A DNA stretch of 64,000 nt. It comes from Thermoproteota archaeon (GTDB lineage Archaea; Thermoproteota; Thermoprotei_A; Sulfolobales; NBVN01). Location: positions 164,950 through 228,949 of the forward strand of contig JAUQPH010000002.1 in assembly GCA_030550455.1 (NCBI GenBank), in the 5' to 3' direction. A program made the translations under genes and the position numbers. Below are positions 62,356 to 64,000 of the stretch, piece after piece; positions within the stretch are counted from its first letter, which is position 1, and each line of letters begins with the position of its first letter. The notes below the pieces were generated by a model. It was not told the origin of the DNA. It did no database searches and saw only the letters and a list, made by a program, of their open reading frames with translations.

Positions 62356-62689
62356 TTCCTAGACCCAACTCTAGGAGTTTAGCTAGTTAAAAGGCTTTCT
62401 ATGGTTTCTGACCTAGTTTCACTGGCTCACAGTAAATAGGTCTCGAGTGTTATGTTCGTCAAGAACGCATGAACGTTCACTCGTTATCTCCATTCACTCA
62501 AGAGTTTTCAAGGTCCGATCTGCTGCTTTTACATGTAAGGTGAGGTAATAAAGTACGCTGAATATCTACGCTCACTTAGCTACTCAGCACTTGTGGAGCT
62601 CCTTAGGGTCCGATATTCGGGGTTGTTTTCTTTTTGACGTTTTGAGGGTAATGTTTGTGAGCGTTGCCTATGGTTATAGCTGGGATGAA

Positions 62690-62832
62690 CCTGAGTGGTG
62701 ATTAGGGGCAGTGCTCTACGTCGCCTAGGGCTAATACTAAGTGGGGGCCTCGTGCCGTTGGGCTCGACAGCTACTTATGAACCCACGCGGACACTTAAAT
62801 CCACGTGGGCAAGGTGGAAACCCCTGAACGCG
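62690..62832 (+). repeat. tnpB tail/right-end fragment (family C), copy 2
   Basis: About 100 bp here resemble 5845-5942 (shared CCGTTGGGCTCG, CCACG-GGACAC, TTAAATC, ACGTGGGCAAGGTGGAA). The 750-bp gap between eS19 and the second PCNA (62356-63103) otherwise contains no gene, tRNA or recognisable RNA. Confidence 0.5.
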
Positions 62833-63103
62833 AAAGAGCACTAACAAACAAAACGAATACCCAGGAAAAACGGAAGCATTAACGATAGCTTAAGGATCTG
62901 CAGAATCCTCAAATTACATTAATCTAGAACAGTTGCTAACCTTAGTCACCTTAGAAGTCGGTCTCTATGCTATTGTTTTAGGAGGCTGGCTATAAAGCGA
63001 AAAATGTAACTAGGGAATTCAACCTTGAGAGTCTTCATTGCAACTAAAAAGTGCCGCTCTAAGTCAAGTGCCTGTGTTCGATAATGTTCTTTTGATAGGA
63101 TTG

Positions 63104-63856
63104 CTAGGCTCTTGGAGCAATCCATATAGTTATCCTAGTACCATCCTCTAGCGATGTATAGATTTTTAGCGGAAGACTTGAGCCGAACTCTACACTTATA
63201 AGGTCTGCGACTGATAGCGCAGGTAGTACGGTCCTTAAGTAGTCAACGTCGTACTTACTGCTTACTACAACTTCTCTTGATTCAAGCTGGTAGAGAGGTT
63301 TATCGAGAGATAGCGATGTCTTGTACGACTTGCTTTCTGAAGCACCCGAAACTTCTATGCTATTTTCTCGAAACACCAGCTCTATTTCGTCTCCAACGAT
63401 CTTTACGTCTCTAATCAACTTCTTGAGGTCTTCAAGAGAGATTTGAAATCTAACTGGTAGCTCTACTTGAATTGGGGCAATAAGTTCCGTAACTGCCTCA
63501 CTTATCTCTATTGAGAACTCGCGCTCAACGCCTGTCTTTATGTTGGTTAGTAGGAGCCTCACGTATCTAGAGGCTTTTTCGTACTGTAGAGTCACGGTAT
63601 CTCTCTTACTAGCTCTCTTGATGCTTCTCAAGAAATCATCTCTAGAAAGAGCTAGAGTAGTTTCCGACTCGACCTCTACAAGCTCAAAAGAAGTACTTGG
63701 AATAACTACTTCTAGCATCATGTTCTTATCTGGAGTTAGAGACCTGAGTTCAAGTCCCTCCGAGCTTACACGAACTGGAACGGTCTCCAGCGGCTTAACT
63801 ACCCCAGAAAAGATTTTTTTGAACTTACTTCCATCACCATGAACTAACTTAAACAT
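63104..63856 (-). CDS. pcn: DNA polymerase sliding clamp PCNA, paralogue 2
   Basis: Second clamp subunit, clearly different from the one at 26 kb. It begins FKLVHGDGSKFKKIFSGVVK, contains LRSLTPDKNMMLEVVIPST (the LSPDxxxxLEV-type strand) and ends LEDGTRITIWIAPRA. The 250-aa length is typical. Two diverged paralogues imply a heteromeric ring, the crenarchaeal pattern; a third subunit would be elsewhere. ATG 63856 has a TTTTATTATTC promoter-like stretch about 35 bp upstream on the minus strand. Confidence 0.93.
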   Translation of the reverse strand: MFKLVHGDGSKFKKIFSGVVKPLETVPVRVSSEGLELRSLTPDKNMMLEVVIPSTSFELVEVESETTLALSRDDFLRSIKRASKRDTVTLQYEKASRYVRLLLTNIKTGVEREFSIEISEAVTELIAPIQVELPVRFQISLEDLKKLIRDVKIVGDEIELVFRENSIEVSGASESKSYKTSLSLDKPLYQLESREVVVSSKYDVDYLRTVLPALSVADLISVEFGSSLPLKIYTSLEDGTRITIWIAPRA

Positions 63857-64000
63857 CGCTACACCTAAACGCTACTGCAGTACAGAATAATAAAAGCGAA
63901 ATGTGAAGTAGCGAGAGTAAATTCATGCTATAAGATGATGAAAACAAGTTTCACAATAGAGAGCTTACCTTAAGCTATGAAAGTCCGCTCAATTCAGCCG

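Noticed and set aside
1-64000. CRISPR array, rRNA or tRNA genes
   Set aside because: No regularly spaced repeats, and no tRNA-like or rRNA-like sequence was seen on either strand by eye; a tRNA scan would be decisive.

Overview
The window looks like a chromosomal segment of a hyperthermophilic archaeon of the Thermoproteota (Crenarchaeota), probably Desulfurococcales-like; the order is a guess. Supporting evidence: reverse gyrase, two PCNA paralogues, a catalytically degenerate RecJ/Cdc45-like gene behind ribosomal protein uS15, an archaeal CoA pathway (pantoate kinase plus phosphopantothenate synthetase), RIO1, KH/Pno1, NMD3 and TmcA ribosome and tRNA factors, frequent GTG/TTG starts, tight gene overlaps, TATA-type promoters and C/D box sRNA signatures. 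No rRNA, tRNA or CRISPR array was found.

Layout. 1-3.4 kb: membrane protein tail, orphan gene, candidate C/D sRNA, RNase Z, then the aIF2-beta/DUF424/NMD3 operon. 3.4-6.2 kb: aIF1A and RIO1 between decayed transposon pieces. 6.2-14.3 kb: apgM-tmcA, an MBL hydrolase, uS15-RecJ/Cdc45-like, trpS, a tnpB relic and a candidate sRNA. 14.3-20 kb: rpo6, site-2 protease, topoisomerase IA, convergent signal peptidase and zinc ribbon, dph6, and a tandem Sm/Hfq-like protein. 20.3-29.2 kb: glyS, metG, priL, Lrp regulator, PCNA, a well-formed C/D sRNA, Fe-alcohol dehydrogenase and a split LysO exporter. 29.3-40.4 kb: agmatinase, glycine decarboxylase subunits, geranylgeranyl reductase, OsmC, a three-gene CoA operon, an N-acetyltransferase and an MFS transporter. 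40.4-47.8 kb: a relic-rich stretch holding the KH/Pno1 gene, a short orphan gene, an AbrB-ACT regulator and reverse gyrase. 47.8-55.3 kb: prs, Trm11-like methylase, AlaX, nucleotide-sugar dehydrogenase, IMPase-like phosphatase, DUF1614 protein and a coiled-coil surface protein. 55.8-62.4 kb: the conserved leftward operon eS19-PDCD5-eL39-eL31-aIF6-eL20(LX)-prefoldin alpha-FtsY-SecE-Spt5-uL11-uL1-uL10. 63.1 kb: a second PCNA.

The genes are mainly housekeeping: translation initiation and ribosome assembly, ribosomal proteins, tRNA charging, editing and modification, replication and DNA topology, and central cofactor metabolism.

The accessory layer is a scatter of degenerate IS605/IS607-type fragments, mostly the 3' ends of tnpB with their right ends. 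They sit where conserved gene strings are interrupted: around aIF1A-RIO1, next to KH/Pno1 (normally beside RIO1), and in the slot downstream of uL10 where the uL12-type stalk gene normally lies. Two structured TATA-headed repeats flank the KH gene and share a terminus with the tnpB relics. A 139-bp sequence occurs as two exact inverted copies 22 kb apart. These, plus three C/D-like RNAs, are the most interesting non-housekeeping signals.
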